A DNA stretch of 64,000 nucleotides from Mesorhizobium kowhaii (GTDB taxonomy: Bacteria; Pseudomonadota; Alphaproteobacteria; Rhizobiales; Rhizobiaceae): assembly GCF_003253745.1 (NCBI RefSeq), contig NZ_MZXV01000051.1, positions 186,001-250,000 on the forward strand, written 5' to 3'. This document shows, piece by piece, positions 17,340-27,947 of this stretch. Both the position numbers and the translations under genes were made by a program. Each line of letters opens with the position of its first letter. Position 1 is the stretch's first letter. The notes under the pieces were generated by a model. It was not told the DNA's origin, did no database searches, and was given only the letters and a program-made list of their open reading frames with translations.

Positions 17340-17516
17340 ATGGAACGTTACGTCGAGGACTACCAGAAGCGGCGGCTTACCGAGCGCGTCGATATCATCA
17401 CCGCCATCAACATATTGAGGTCCCAGGGGTACGACCGCGACGAACTGATCGAGGAAATCACCAAGGTCTTCTACGTCGATCTCGATGCTTTCAACGAAAT
17501 TGTCATGGCCGCATAG
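17340..17516 (+). CDS. Small hypothetical protein, 58 aa
   Basis: ATG 17340 has AAGGGA 6 nt upstream. The product begins MERYVEDYQKRRLTERVDII and ends FNEIVMAA. It is helical, charged and soluble, with a middle segment (RSQGYDRDELIEEITKVFYVDL) that could form a helix-turn-helix-like pair. Regular codon use and a good ribosome site support it as real. The function is unknown. It is convergent with the diguanylate cyclase gene, 51 nt away. Confidence 0.6.
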   Translation: MERYVEDYQKRRLTERVDIITAINILRSQGYDRDELIEEITKVFYVDLDAFNEIVMAA

Positions 17517-17567
17517 AAGCCGCTTCGCCCGTTCCAGCAATCATAGACGCGGTATTGATGCCCGTGG

Positions 17568-18716
17568 TCAGCTCGCGCGCCGGAATGCCGAGGCGGTGAC
17601 GCGGTTGCGGCCGCCGCGCTTGGCGGCGTAGAGCGCCTTGTCGGCGGCGCTGAGCACCTTGTCGAAGCTGAGGCCCTCCTTGGTGCCGAAAGCAAATCCG
17701 GCACTGACCGTGCATGTCAGGGGACCCGTCTCGGTTTCGATGCAGCACGCGGCGAAGGCAGCCCGTATGGCCTCGGCGGTGGCCTCAACCGTTTCGGGCA
17801 AGGTCCGCTTCAGCACCAGCGCGAATTCCTCGCCGCCCATGCGCGCGGCGACGTCGGCCGGGCGAAGATTGCCGGCGAGTTCCCTGGCGAACACCCTCAG
17901 CACCTCGTCGCCCGCGGCGTGGCCGAATTCGTCGTTGATGGCCTTGAAGCCGTCGAGGTCGAACACGACCACAGCGGTGAAAGCGCCGACCGGTGCATTG
18001 CCATGCATGTCGAACAGGGCGCGGCGGTTGAGCAGGCCGGTCAAGGGATCGGTCAGGGCGTTGTGGCGGTGATGCCTAGCCAGGCGCCCCTGATTGAGCG
18101 CAAGTGACAGCGCACCGATGCCGGTCATGCTGGCGATGACGATGATGAGGCTCAACTCCTCGGCCCAATTGCTTGGCGCATGCCCGAGGATCAGCTTTCC
18201 GTCCCAGGCGAGAACCATGGCGCAGAGAGCGAAGGACGTGGCCGTCGCCGAATAGAGTGCTGTGATGCCGATCGTGAGCGCTGGGGCTTCGTTGCGGCCC
18301 TTCCAGTATTCGAACGCCGTTGCGAACAGAAGCAAGGCGGCAAACAGGTTCTCGAACATGAAACCGAGACCGTCATAGCCAAGCGCCATGGGAGGGAGCG
18401 CGACGGCCAGCGCGATGCTGCCAAACACCGTTCTCGGGACCGGCGAAGCGCCGGTTCTGAACTGGTAGGCAGCGCCGAGCATGGCCGAAAAACCAAGCAG
18501 GAGCAGGGCAAGGGTCGCGATGCCAAGCAGACGCCCGGGCATGTCGATATAGGCGTCATAGGCAAAAATGTCGCCGACCACCAACAGCAGGCTGATCGCC
18601 CATGTCAGCAGGAATTTCTCCGAGCGAGCGGTCAGCCACATGCCAAACAGTGTCAGGCTCAGGCAGGTAGCGGAAAAACCGACAGCCAGCAGAAGTGAAG
18701 TGTAGTCGAGCGACAT
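17568..18716 (-). CDS. Membrane diguanylate cyclase (GGDEF domain)
   Basis: Makes cyclic di-GMP. I take ATG 18716 (MSLDYTSLLLAVG), with GAGGGG just upstream, giving 382 aa; an upstream start adds 22 polar residues ahead of the first membrane helix. Six or seven transmembrane helices occupy residues 1-210. The catalytic domain has DPLTGLLNRRAL, the metal region FDLDGFKAIND and the active loop GGEEF. RPAD, placed five residues before that loop, is an inhibitory RxxD site, so product inhibition is likely. The signal sensed by the membrane part is unknown. Confidence 0.88.
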   Translation of the reverse strand: MSLDYTSLLLAVGFSATCLSLTLFGMWLTARSEKFLLTWAISLLLVVGDIFAYDAYIDMPGRLLGIATLALLLLGFSAMLGAAYQFRTGASPVPRTVFGSIALAVALPPMALGYDGLGFMFENLFAALLLFATAFEYWKGRNEAPALTIGITALYSATATSFALCAMVLAWDGKLILGHAPSNWAEELSLIIVIASMTGIGALSLALNQGRLARHHRHNALTDPLTGLLNRRALFDMHGNAPVGAFTAVVVFDLDGFKAINDEFGHAAGDEVLRVFARELAGNLRPADVAARMGGEEFALVLKRTLPETVEATAEAIRAAFAACCIETETGPLTCTVSAGFAFGTKEGLSFDKVLSAADKALYAAKRGGRNRVTASAFRRAS

Positions 18717-18895
18717 GCCCCTCGTTCCTTGCCGGCGGCGATCCCAGCTCTGCGGCTTGGCCCGGCTGGATTCATGCAGCAAGGAGGTATCGATAAGGTT
18801 ACGACGGTGCCGAAATTGCCACGATTGGACACTTTGCTACGCGCAAAACGCGTATGAGACGCGCTTAGCGTATGAAAAGTCTTATGCTGGCGCTC

Positions 18896-19702
18896 TCAGT
18901 CGGCCACCCGCTGCATCAGTGCCATCGCGCCGAACGGCGCGCGCACTTTGCCCTCGGTGATGAAGTAGACGAACACGTCGCGCGGCTGCACCGGTGCTTC
19001 GGTGGCGGGATCGGCGCGCGGCAGGTCGGCCGGCACCTTGCCATCCGCCCAGGTTCTGGCACGCGCGGCCCATTCGTCGAGGCCTTTGGGCGTGTAGCAG
19101 TCGGGGTTGTCGTCGCTGCCGGTCTGCAGCCGGGCATAGATGAAATCGCCTGTGACGTCGGCGATCGCCGGATACTTCGCGTGGTCGGCATAGACGATCG
19201 CCACCTTGTATTTGCGCACGAGCGTCGCGAATTCCGGCACGATAAAACTGTCGTTGCGCACCTCGACGGCGTGGCGCAGGGCAACGCCGTCCTGCTTTTC
19301 GGGGAGTAGTTTCAGAAAGGCTTCGAAATCGCTTGGATCGAATTTTTTCGTCGGCGCGAACTGCCACAGGATCGGCCCGAGCTTTTCGCCGAGCGCCGCA
19401 ACGCCTGAGCCGAGGAAACGCGTCATCGATTCCTCAGCCTCGCCGAGCACGCGCCGGTTGGTGACGAAGCGATTGCCCTTCAGCGCATAGACGAAACCAT
19501 CCGGCGCTTCGCTGGCCCATTTGACGAAGGTCGGCTCCTTGAAGCTCGAATAATAGGTGCCGTTGACCTCGATGCTCGGCACCTGCCGGCTGGCGTATTG
19601 CAGCTGCTTCGCCTTGGAGAGCTTTTCGGGATAAAAGGACGTGTCCCAGGGCTCGAACGTCCAGCCACCCATGCCGGAGCGGATTGTTCCCGATTTGCTC
19701 AT
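18896..19702 (-). CDS. DUF72 (YecE-like) protein
   Basis: A 268-aa TIM-barrel-like protein of the DUF72 family, recognisable from IRSGMGGWTFEPWDTSFYPEKLSK at the start, VNGTYYSSF, and HAVEVRNDSF. The biochemical role of the family is not established. The ATG at 19702 is preferred over 19708 because GGGAGG abuts the latter but lies 6 nt from the former. It follows the acetyltransferase gene by 24 nt and is probably co-transcribed with it. Confidence 0.8.
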   Translation of the reverse strand: MSKSGTIRSGMGGWTFEPWDTSFYPEKLSKAKQLQYASRQVPSIEVNGTYYSSFKEPTFVKWASEAPDGFVYALKGNRFVTNRRVLGEAEESMTRFLGSGVAALGEKLGPILWQFAPTKKFDPSDFEAFLKLLPEKQDGVALRHAVEVRNDSFIVPEFATLVRKYKVAIVYADHAKYPAIADVTGDFIYARLQTGSDDNPDCYTPKGLDEWAARARTWADGKVPADLPRADPATEAPVQPRDVFVYFITEGKVRAPFGAMALMQRVAD

Positions 19703-19726
19703 AGTCATCCTCCCGAGTTCAGAAAA

Positions 19727-20197
19727 TCAGGCCGTCGTGATCTCATCGACGGCTTTGGCCATGTCGACGAGCACCCATCCTGGCCGGTATGGATTGGGCC
19801 GGCGACCCGTTTCGTGGAAACCATAGGCCAGATAGAGCGCGATGTTCCGCTCCATCCTGGCGTTGGTGTAGAGCCGCACCTCAGGCAGGCCCCACAGCCG
19901 GGTCTGTTCATCCGCGTGTTTGAGCAGGGTGATGCCGAAGCCCTTGCCCTGGAAAGCAGGGGAGACGGCGACGGAGAAGATCATCGCGTGGTCGGGATGC
20001 CGCTCCAAAGTGAGCAATCCGGCGGGCTCACCGCCATTCTCCAAAAGCCAGACCTCGCCGCGCGCGATGCGCGGTGCATAGTCCTCGGTAACCGGAATCG
20101 GCGGCGCGCCGAACAGCGCGATGTAGGGCGCATAGGCGGCTTCCGTCAGCGAGACGATAGTTTCGAGATCATCGGCAAGCGCTCTTCGGATTGTCAT
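19727..20197 (-). CDS. GNAT-family N-acetyltransferase
   Basis: A 156-aa single-domain acetyltransferase. The acetyl-CoA pyrophosphate loop is QGKGFGITLL after the strand IFSVAVSPAF, and the typical C-terminal NIALYLAYGFHETGRRP segment is present. The substrate is not predictable. GGAGAG precedes the ATG. It lies 34 nt downstream of uvrA on the same strand. Confidence 0.82.
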   Translation of the reverse strand: MTIRRALADDLETIVSLTEAAYAPYIALFGAPPIPVTEDYAPRIARGEVWLLENGGEPAGLLTLERHPDHAMIFSVAVSPAFQGKGFGITLLKHADEQTRLWGLPEVRLYTNARMERNIALYLAYGFHETGRRPNPYRPGWVLVDMAKAVDEITTA

Positions 20198-20231
20198 TCA
20201 AAGGCTCTCCAGGCGCCAGCCGGTCCGATCA

Positions 20232-23153
<2,922 letters not shown>

Positions 23154-23773
23154 CGCCGGTCGCCGCCTCAGAATCTGGAATTTCCTGGAATGGCGGGTTT
23201 TCCCGGCCATCCCCTATGTAGGTATTATTGCCGCCACGTCGAGAGACGCCACAATTCCCGACAAAAGCGTTTAACCGTCTTTCGCGCGAACGGGCAAGCG
23301 GAAAGAACAAAGGCCGAACACGCTCCTGACAAAGCTGTGCAAAAAACTGACTTGTACGTAACCTCCCAGAGATCACATTTTTCGGTAACCGGCTATTGAA
23401 GGTTGACGCCACTGACTCAGGGGCGCAGTGTCCGGGAGTCAACCGAAGCCGGCCGTCTTTCGATGGCCTCGCCGCCAGAGGCGGCCTGCGAGACGCCGCA
23501 GGCATCCGCGATTTGTGCTTTGGGACGACACGTCGCAACGGACAAGGGAGTGGAGCCATGACGCCACCGGATCGTCCCCTAGGGTTCCAGTTGTCACTGG
23601 AGCCGAGGCAGGCATAAGTGCCAGGGTTTAGCGTTTGCGCCACCCGACAAACCGTGACCTGCCATACCCCACAAAAATCAGAGACTGCTAGTCGGATCGA
23701 CGGCTGAACGCCGCGAAGCATCCGAAATCAAACGCCGGCAGTACACTCCCGGCAAAAATTGGATTTGAGATCC
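23154..23773. other. Long intergenic region upstream of uvrA
   Basis: About 620 bp without a recognisable protein gene. It holds the LexA box for uvrA and a stretch at 23400-23740 rich in inverted repeats. One 19-codon frame at 23559-23618 has AAGGGAG before its ATG (MTPPDRPLGFQLSLEPRQA). An unrecognised plus-strand RNA ending at the terminator at 23774 is possible, but I cannot assign a family. Confidence 0.45.
23305..23319. promoter_or_regulatory. LexA (SOS) box upstream of uvrA
   Basis: GAAC-AAAGGCC-GAAC is a perfect match to the alphaproteobacterial SOS box (GTTC-N7-GTTC read on the uvrA strand). It lies 152 nt before the uvrA start. uvrA is a known SOS gene in this class. Confidence 0.85.
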
Positions 23774-23819
23774 AAAAAAGGCCCCGACCGTTTGCGCAAA
23801 GCACGGCGGGGCCGTTTTT
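23774..23819. terminator. Bidirectional intrinsic terminator
   Basis: The stem GGCCCCG / CGGGGCC (23780-23786 and 23807-23813) is flanked by six A on the left and five T on the right. It therefore works on both strands: it ends the minus-strand gene at 23846 and any plus-strand transcript crossing the uvrA upstream region. Confidence 0.85.
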
Positions 23820-23845
23820 ATGCGCGGCTACACCGCCACGCACTG

Positions 23846-24166
23846 TCAACGACGCGGCGGCCCGATTGCGCCAGTGCCGACATCCACGGTGATGCTGCCG
23901 GAAATCCTCACATCCGTATTGCCGATCTTGAACTGGCCGTTGCCATTGCTGGGGAATGCGTCGTCGGGTTCGGGCTGGGGAGCCGGCTTGGCAATGCGAT
24001 AGTCGCCGGTCACACCGGGCAGGGCGCCTTTCCGCGCCGGCGGTGAGCTGTCTTCGGCAAGTGCCGTGCCGCTCATGAGGCCGGCAAGAGCGATCACGAC
24101 AACGGCAGTGAACACGACAACGGCGACGACGCGGTGCAATGTTCTGGACGGACGAGTGTCGGTCAT
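23846..24166 (-). CDS. Small membrane-anchored or secreted protein
   Basis: A 106-aa protein starting MTDTRPSRTLHRVVAVVV. The hydrophobic segment at about 11-33 ends GTALAED and could be a signal peptide or anchor. The mature part is Pro/Gly-rich and ends with a beta-like stretch (NGQFKIGNTDVRISGSITVDVG). I do not recognise the family. An upstream Met would add 31 residues without a signal and is not preferred. A strong terminator follows. Confidence 0.6.
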   Translation of the reverse strand: MTDTRPSRTLHRVVAVVVFTAVVVIALAGLMSGTALAEDSSPPARKGALPGVTGDYRIAKPAPQPEPDDAFPSNGNGQFKIGNTDVRISGSITVDVGTGAIGPPRR

Positions 24167-24248
24167 CGCCCAGTTATAGTGGCGTGTCGCCGACCGGACC
24201 AGACCGGCGTCGTCAAATCTTCGACAGCCGGCAGGAATCCGATCTGGC

Positions 24249-24356
24249 CTAAAGCGCATCGCGATTGATTGGATTCAGGCGATGCGCTTTAGGTAGTCTG
24301 TTTTTATGCATGTCGTTCTCCCAAAACCGAGGCCACTTTTGGGCGACATGCATTAG
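24249..24356. repeat. Family B bipartite palindromic repeat, copy 3
   Basis: CTAAAGCGCATCGC...GCGATGCGCTTTAG, then GCATGTCGTTCTCCCAAAACC through GGGCGACATGCATTAG. It ends two bases from the clpP stop, so it would form the 3' end of the clpP mRNA. The first palindrome has compensating changes (C to A in the left arm, G to T in the right) relative to copy 1, which preserves the stem. Confidence 0.85.
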
Positions 24357-24358
24357 CC

Positions 24359-24964
24359 TCACGCGGCCTGTTTGCGCGTATCGAAAACATGGTCGACAAG
24401 GCCCCAGGCCTGAGCCTCGCGGGCCGTCATGAAGTGGTCGCGGTCCAGCGTGCGCTCGACCTCTTCATAGGTGCGGCCGCAATGCTGCGCGTAGAGTTCG
24501 GCCATATGCCGTTTTGTCTGGCCGATGCGCTCGGCATGGCGCTGGATGTCGGAGGCCTGGCCCTGGAATCCGCCCAGCGGCTGATGCAGCAGGATGGTGG
24601 CGTTCGGCAGAGAAATGCGACGCCCGGCGGTGCCTGCCATCAACAGGAACGAGGCCATCGACGCGGCAAAGCCCATGCACACCGTCGACACCGGGCAGCT
24701 GATGTATTGCATGGTGTCGTAGATGGCGAAGCCGCTGGTCACTACGCCGCCGGGCGAGTTGATGTAGAGCGAAATCTCCTTGTCGGGATTGTCCGATTCC
24801 AGCGAGAGCAGCTGCGCGCAGACCAGCGCCGAGATGTCGTCGTTGATCTCGCCGTTGATGAAAATGATACGCTCGCGCAGCAGCCGCGAGAAAATGTCGA
24901 AGGCGCGTTCGCCGCGGCTCGATTGCTCGATCACCATCGGTACCAGATTGGCAAGGCCGCTCAT
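24359..24964 (-). CDS. clpP: ATP-dependent Clp protease proteolytic subunit, paralogue
   Basis: A 201-aa serine protease subunit that forms the Clp barrel with an AAA+ unfoldase. The catalytic triad is visible: S102 in GFAASMASFLL, H127 in LLHQPLGG, and D176 in LDRDHFM. The serine loop differs from the usual GQAASMGAFLL, and clpX and lon are not adjacent, so this is probably an accessory ClpP copy, not the main clpP-clpX one. It is monocistronic. Confidence 0.9.
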   Translation of the reverse strand: MSGLANLVPMVIEQSSRGERAFDIFSRLLRERIIFINGEINDDISALVCAQLLSLESDNPDKEISLYINSPGGVVTSGFAIYDTMQYISCPVSTVCMGFAASMASFLLMAGTAGRRISLPNATILLHQPLGGFQGQASDIQRHAERIGQTKRHMAELYAQHCGRTYEEVERTLDRDHFMTAREAQAWGLVDHVFDTRKQAA

Positions 24965-24988
24965 GTTTGTCTCCGTCCGTTTCGTTGT

Positions 24989-25525
24989 TCAGGCCGCGCG
25001 CAGCAACAGCAAAGGCGTGTTCGCGGCGATTGGCTGTCTTGGATTGCGCAACCCCAGCGAAAGCCGGCAGCCGGCGCCCGTCATGGCAACCTCAGGCATC
25101 GCCGTTCGGGCAAAACCGTCATGGACGATGCGCAGATGGGTGCCGCCGGAAACAGTGCGGGCGAGTGTGAAGGTGACAATGCTGTCCAGTGGGCTGTCGA
25201 GCGGATCCTGCCGCGCGGCATCGCCTGGCTGCGGCCGCTCGCGCCAGGAATAGCGCAGCAGCCGTTCGGGTTCGGCGTCGATGATCTCGCATTCGATCGA
25301 CGCGTCCGGCCCGGCGAAGGCAAAACGGCTGCCGGTCTCCGGCTTGATGTCGTTCGGCATCATCCAGGCGGCGAGCAGCTCCGGCACGGTCAGCGCGCGC
25401 CACACCTTTTCCGGCGGCTCCGCCAGGTCGCATTCAAATTCGATCGCGTCAGGCGCGGTCTCGGAGTCCGCGTGGCTTTGGTCTGTCATTGATCCCATAT
25501 TCTTCATTGATCTCATGTTCTTCAT
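24989..25525 (-). CDS. SRPBCC/AHSA1-family protein
   Basis: A 178-aa protein of the Aha1-like SRPBCC ligand-binding fold (FECDLAEPPEKVWRALTVPELLAAWMM near residue 30). It is partnered with an ArsR-family regulator, a very common pairing. The start at 25525 overlaps the arsR stop as ATGA. The first 13 residues are encoded by an 18-bp tandem repeat (MKNMRS-MKNMGS-M), giving five in-frame Met codons; translation could also start at 25489 (MTDQSHAD). Confidence 0.8.
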   Translation of the reverse strand: MKNMRSMKNMGSMTDQSHADSETAPDAIEFECDLAEPPEKVWRALTVPELLAAWMMPNDIKPETGSRFAFAGPDASIECEIIDAEPERLLRYSWRERPQPGDAARQDPLDSPLDSIVTFTLARTVSGGTHLRIVHDGFARTAMPEVAMTGAGCRLSLGLRNPRQPIAANTPLLLLRAA

Positions 25526-25531
25526 TGATCC
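25487..25531 (-). repeat. 18-bp tandem repeat at the SRPBCC gene start
   Basis: Units 25487-25504 and 25505-25522 differ at 2 of 18 positions; a third partial unit runs to 25531. Each unit carries two ATG codons in the coding frame. Confidence 0.75.
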
Positions 25532-25836
25532 ATGTCCTTCAAAACCGCCTTCAGCCTTTCGATGCGCTCCGGCCAGAAGGTCCGGTAGCGTTCGATCCAG
25601 GAGAGCAAGGGGGCAAGCCCCTGTGGATCGGCGCGGTAATAGGCGTTGCGGCCAGCTCGCCGCTCGACCACCAGGCCAGCGCCGCGCAACACCGCCAGAT
25701 GCTGCGACACCGCGGGTTGCGACACTGTCATGCCGCTGCGCAATTCCGATACGGTCATTTCGCCAGCGGCGAGCTGCTCAAAGACGGCGCGGCGCGTCGG
25801 GTCGGCAAGGGCGCGAAAAATCTCTGCTTCGATCAT
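25522..25836 (-). CDS. ArsR-family transcriptional regulator
   Basis: A 104-aa winged-helix repressor. The recognition region is GMTVSQPAVSQHLAVLRGAGLVVERRAGRNAYYR. No cysteine pair of the metal-sensing type is present, so it probably belongs to the non-metal branch that accompanies SRPBCC proteins. It is the first gene of a two-gene operon. Its own promoter region (25837-25880) is short and AT-rich. Confidence 0.85.
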   Translation of the reverse strand: MIEAEIFRALADPTRRAVFEQLAAGEMTVSELRSGMTVSQPAVSQHLAVLRGAGLVVERRAGRNAYYRADPQGLAPLLSWIERYRTFWPERIERLKAVLKDMDQ

Positions 25837-25880
25837 GGTAAAAGCATAAGTCGATACTTATTGATTTGGCAAGCGCTGTT

Positions 25881-26270
25881 TTACGAGATTGTCGGAAGCC
25901 AGCGCCTCACTACCCCGGCAGGTCCATCAAACGTTGCCTCGAAGATTGGCGACGCAAGCACAGCGTGGATGTGAAGCGGTCCTGTGTCGACGTTCTTGAA
26001 CCCGTGTTTCCTGTTCGCAGGAACAACGAGAGACTGGCCCGATGTCAGGACGTTGTGCTCATCGTCGATCCACATCTCGGCCCTGCCGGCGATAACGGTC
26101 AGCACTTCCTCGACGGGATGCCAATGCGTTGGGGCGCCGACCATGGGCTCGACCCATTGCTCGAATATGCAAAGTTGCGATGCACCGTTGCTGGCCGACA
26201 CATGCATACGCGTTTCAACACCTGCTCGCCATTGCTCGCGCTGCTGGTCCTCATGTGTGACGGACTTCAT
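25881..26270 (-). CDS. Small cupin-domain protein
   Basis: A 129-aa single cupin. Motif 1 is GAPTHWHPVEEVLTVIAG and motif 2 is PANRKHGFKNV, giving the usual His/Glu/His metal set. The role (dioxygenase, isomerase or sensor) cannot be deduced. It is on the same strand as arsR with about 45 nt between them. Confidence 0.75.
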   Translation of the reverse strand: MKSVTHEDQQREQWRAGVETRMHVSASNGASQLCIFEQWVEPMVGAPTHWHPVEEVLTVIAGRAEMWIDDEHNVLTSGQSLVVPANRKHGFKNVDTGPLHIHAVLASPIFEATFDGPAGVVRRWLPTIS

Positions 26271-26367
26271 TTGATCGCCCCCGACCCATTCCCGATTTCA
26301 TGGAAATTTTCAGTCCGGAACACTACATCCTGCTGACAAACATTGACAGAACGTCGTCAGCATCGTA

Positions 26368-26382
26368 GAACGAACAGGGAAC
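26368..26382. promoter_or_regulatory. LexA (SOS) box upstream of ssb
   Basis: GAAC-GAACAGG-GAAC is a perfect match to the alphaproteobacterial SOS box, 101 nt before the ssb ATG. An additional GAAC half-site at 26372 and one near 26349 lie close by. ssb is SOS-regulated in related bacteria. Confidence 0.82.
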
Positions 26383-26483
26383 AAAAACCTTGTGGGAAAA
26401 GCCAGCCTTAGCAGGCGGCGATTGTCCGCAGCCTGTAAGGTGCTGCGACAAAAATTTGTTTCGGATGAGCGCGGAGAAATATC

Positions 26484-27005
26484 ATGGCGGGTAGCGTCAA
26501 CAAGGTCATTCTGGTCGGCAACCTCGGTGCGGACCCGGAAGTCCGTCGCCTGAACTCGGGCGAGCCGGTCGTCAACATCCGCATTGCGACGTCGGAAAGC
26601 TGGCGCGACAAGAATTCCGGCGAGCGCAAGGAAAAGACCGAGTGGCACAACGTCGTCATCTTCAACGACCAGCTCGCCAAGGTGGCCGAGCAGTATCTGA
26701 AGAAGGGCATGAAGGTCTATGTCGAGGGTCAGTTGCAGACGCGCAAATGGCAGGACCAGACTGGCAACGACAAGTACACGACGGAAGTCGTGTTGCAGAA
26801 ATTCCGCGGCGAGCTGCAGATGCTCGACGCGCGCGGACAGGGTGAGGGCGGCCAGGTCGGCGGTTATGCCGGTGGCGGCAGCAGCCGTGGTTCCGATTTC
26901 GGCCAGTCCAGCCCGAGCGAAAGCTTCAATCGCGGTGGCGGCGGTGCCAAGAGCGGCGGTGGCGGCGGTTCGTCGCGCGAACTGGACGACGAAATCCCGT
27001 TCTGA
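26484..27005 (+). CDS. ssb: Single-stranded DNA-binding protein
   Basis: A 173-aa essential replication and repair protein. The N-terminal OB fold (residues 1-113) starts AGSVNKVILVGNLGADPEVR and includes KKGMKVYVEGQLQTRKW. A flexible Gly/Ser-rich linker (115-165) leads to the acidic interaction tip DDEIPF. GGAG lies before the ATG. uvrA and ssb are 3.3 kb apart here with six genes between, unlike the adjacent divergent pair of enteric bacteria, yet both keep a LexA box. Confidence 0.96.
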   Translation: MAGSVNKVILVGNLGADPEVRRLNSGEPVVNIRIATSESWRDKNSGERKEKTEWHNVVIFNDQLAKVAEQYLKKGMKVYVEGQLQTRKWQDQTGNDKYTTEVVLQKFRGELQMLDARGQGEGGQVGGYAGGGSSRGSDFGQSSPSESFNRGGGGAKSGGGGGSSRELDDEIPF

Positions 27006-27032
27006 GGACAATCAACCACCGGAGAGGCGGCA

Positions 27033-27446
27033 ATGTCGCTGCAACCGCTGCTTGCCGCCCCTTCTCCGATTCCCTGGCATGCCTTTGCGGCCTTCGCCGC
27101 ATCGGCGATAGGGGCCACGCAGCTGGTGCTGCCGAAGGGAACGCCGCGCCATCGCATCGCGGGTTATGTCTGGGCCGCGCTGATGCTGGTCATCGCCGTC
27201 TCGAGTTTCTGGATTCATCAGATCCGCCTCATCGGCCCTTTCAGTCCGATCCATCTCCTGTCGATCTTGGTGCTGGTGACTGTACCGTTGGCGGTGTGGC
27301 ACGCCCACAATCACCGCGTCGCCAAGCACCGCAAGGTCATGATTTCGCTGTATGTCTTTGCGCTGGTCGGCGCCGGCATCTTCACGCTGTTGCCGAGCAG
27401 GGTCATGCACGATGTCGTCTTTGGCGTCGCGCGAGCCGGACCATGA
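27033..27446 (+). CDS. DUF2306-like membrane protein
   Basis: A 137-aa integral membrane protein with four predicted helices (about 8-28, 45-62, 70-90, 105-125). Conserved His and Arg residues lie in WHAHNHRVAKHRKVM, and HRIAGYVWAALM begins helix 2. The pattern fits DUF2306; the function is unknown. It follows ssb by 27 nt, GGAGAGG precedes its ATG, and it may be co-transcribed with ssb. Confidence 0.7.
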   Translation: MSLQPLLAAPSPIPWHAFAAFAASAIGATQLVLPKGTPRHRIAGYVWAALMLVIAVSSFWIHQIRLIGPFSPIHLLSILVLVTVPLAVWHAHNHRVAKHRKVMISLYVFALVGAGIFTLLPSRVMHDVVFGVARAGP

Positions 27447-27495
27447 CCCTATTTGATCCTTGAGGTGGATGACCTCAAGTGAAAGGAAATCTCAG

Positions 27496-27921
27496 GTGAA
27501 AGCACGCGTAAAGTGGGTCGAAGAGCGCACCTTCGTCGGCGAGTCCGGCAGCGGCCACAAGGTGGTGCTGGGAACCGCGCTCGGGCCGGAAGGTAAAACA
27601 CCAGGGCCTAGCCCGATGGAACTGGTGCTGATCGGCACCGGCGGCTGTTCGGCCTATGATGTTGTCCATATCCTCGAGAAAGGCCGCGAGGCGATCGAGG
27701 ATTGCGTGGTTGAGCTCGACTCTGACAGGGCCGAAACCGAGCCCAGGGTGTTCACGCGCATCCACATGCATTTCGTCGTCAAGGGACGGTCGCTTTCCAG
27801 CGACAAGGTCAAGCGGGCGATCGATCTTTCGATCGAAAAATATTGCTCGGCTTCGGCGATGCTGGCCAAGACCGCCACGATTACCCACGATTTCGAAGTC
27901 GTCGATACGACGGCGAAGTAG
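27496..27921 (+). CDS. OsmC-family peroxiredoxin-like protein (YhfA type)
   Basis: A 141-aa OsmC-fold protein. The GTG at 27496 lies 6 nt after AAGGAA and gives the family start MKARVKWVEERTFVGE. The two redox cysteines are in GTGGCSAYDVV and EKYCSASAML, so thiol-dependent hydroperoxide reduction is plausible, though YhfA-type members are little studied. It stands alone between a membrane protein gene and the convergent marC gene. Confidence 0.82.
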   Translation: MKARVKWVEERTFVGESGSGHKVVLGTALGPEGKTPGPSPMELVLIGTGGCSAYDVVHILEKGREAIEDCVVELDSDRAETEPRVFTRIHMHFVVKGRSLSSDKVKRAIDLSIEKYCSASAMLAKTATITHDFEVVDTTAK

Positions 27922-27947
27922 GGCCGGCTTCGGCGGCTTGTCGCGCG

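Noticed and set aside
23579..23612. Guanidine-I riboswitch-like CTAGGGTTCC motif
   Set aside because: The second conserved block is missing and no transporter or carboxylase gene follows.
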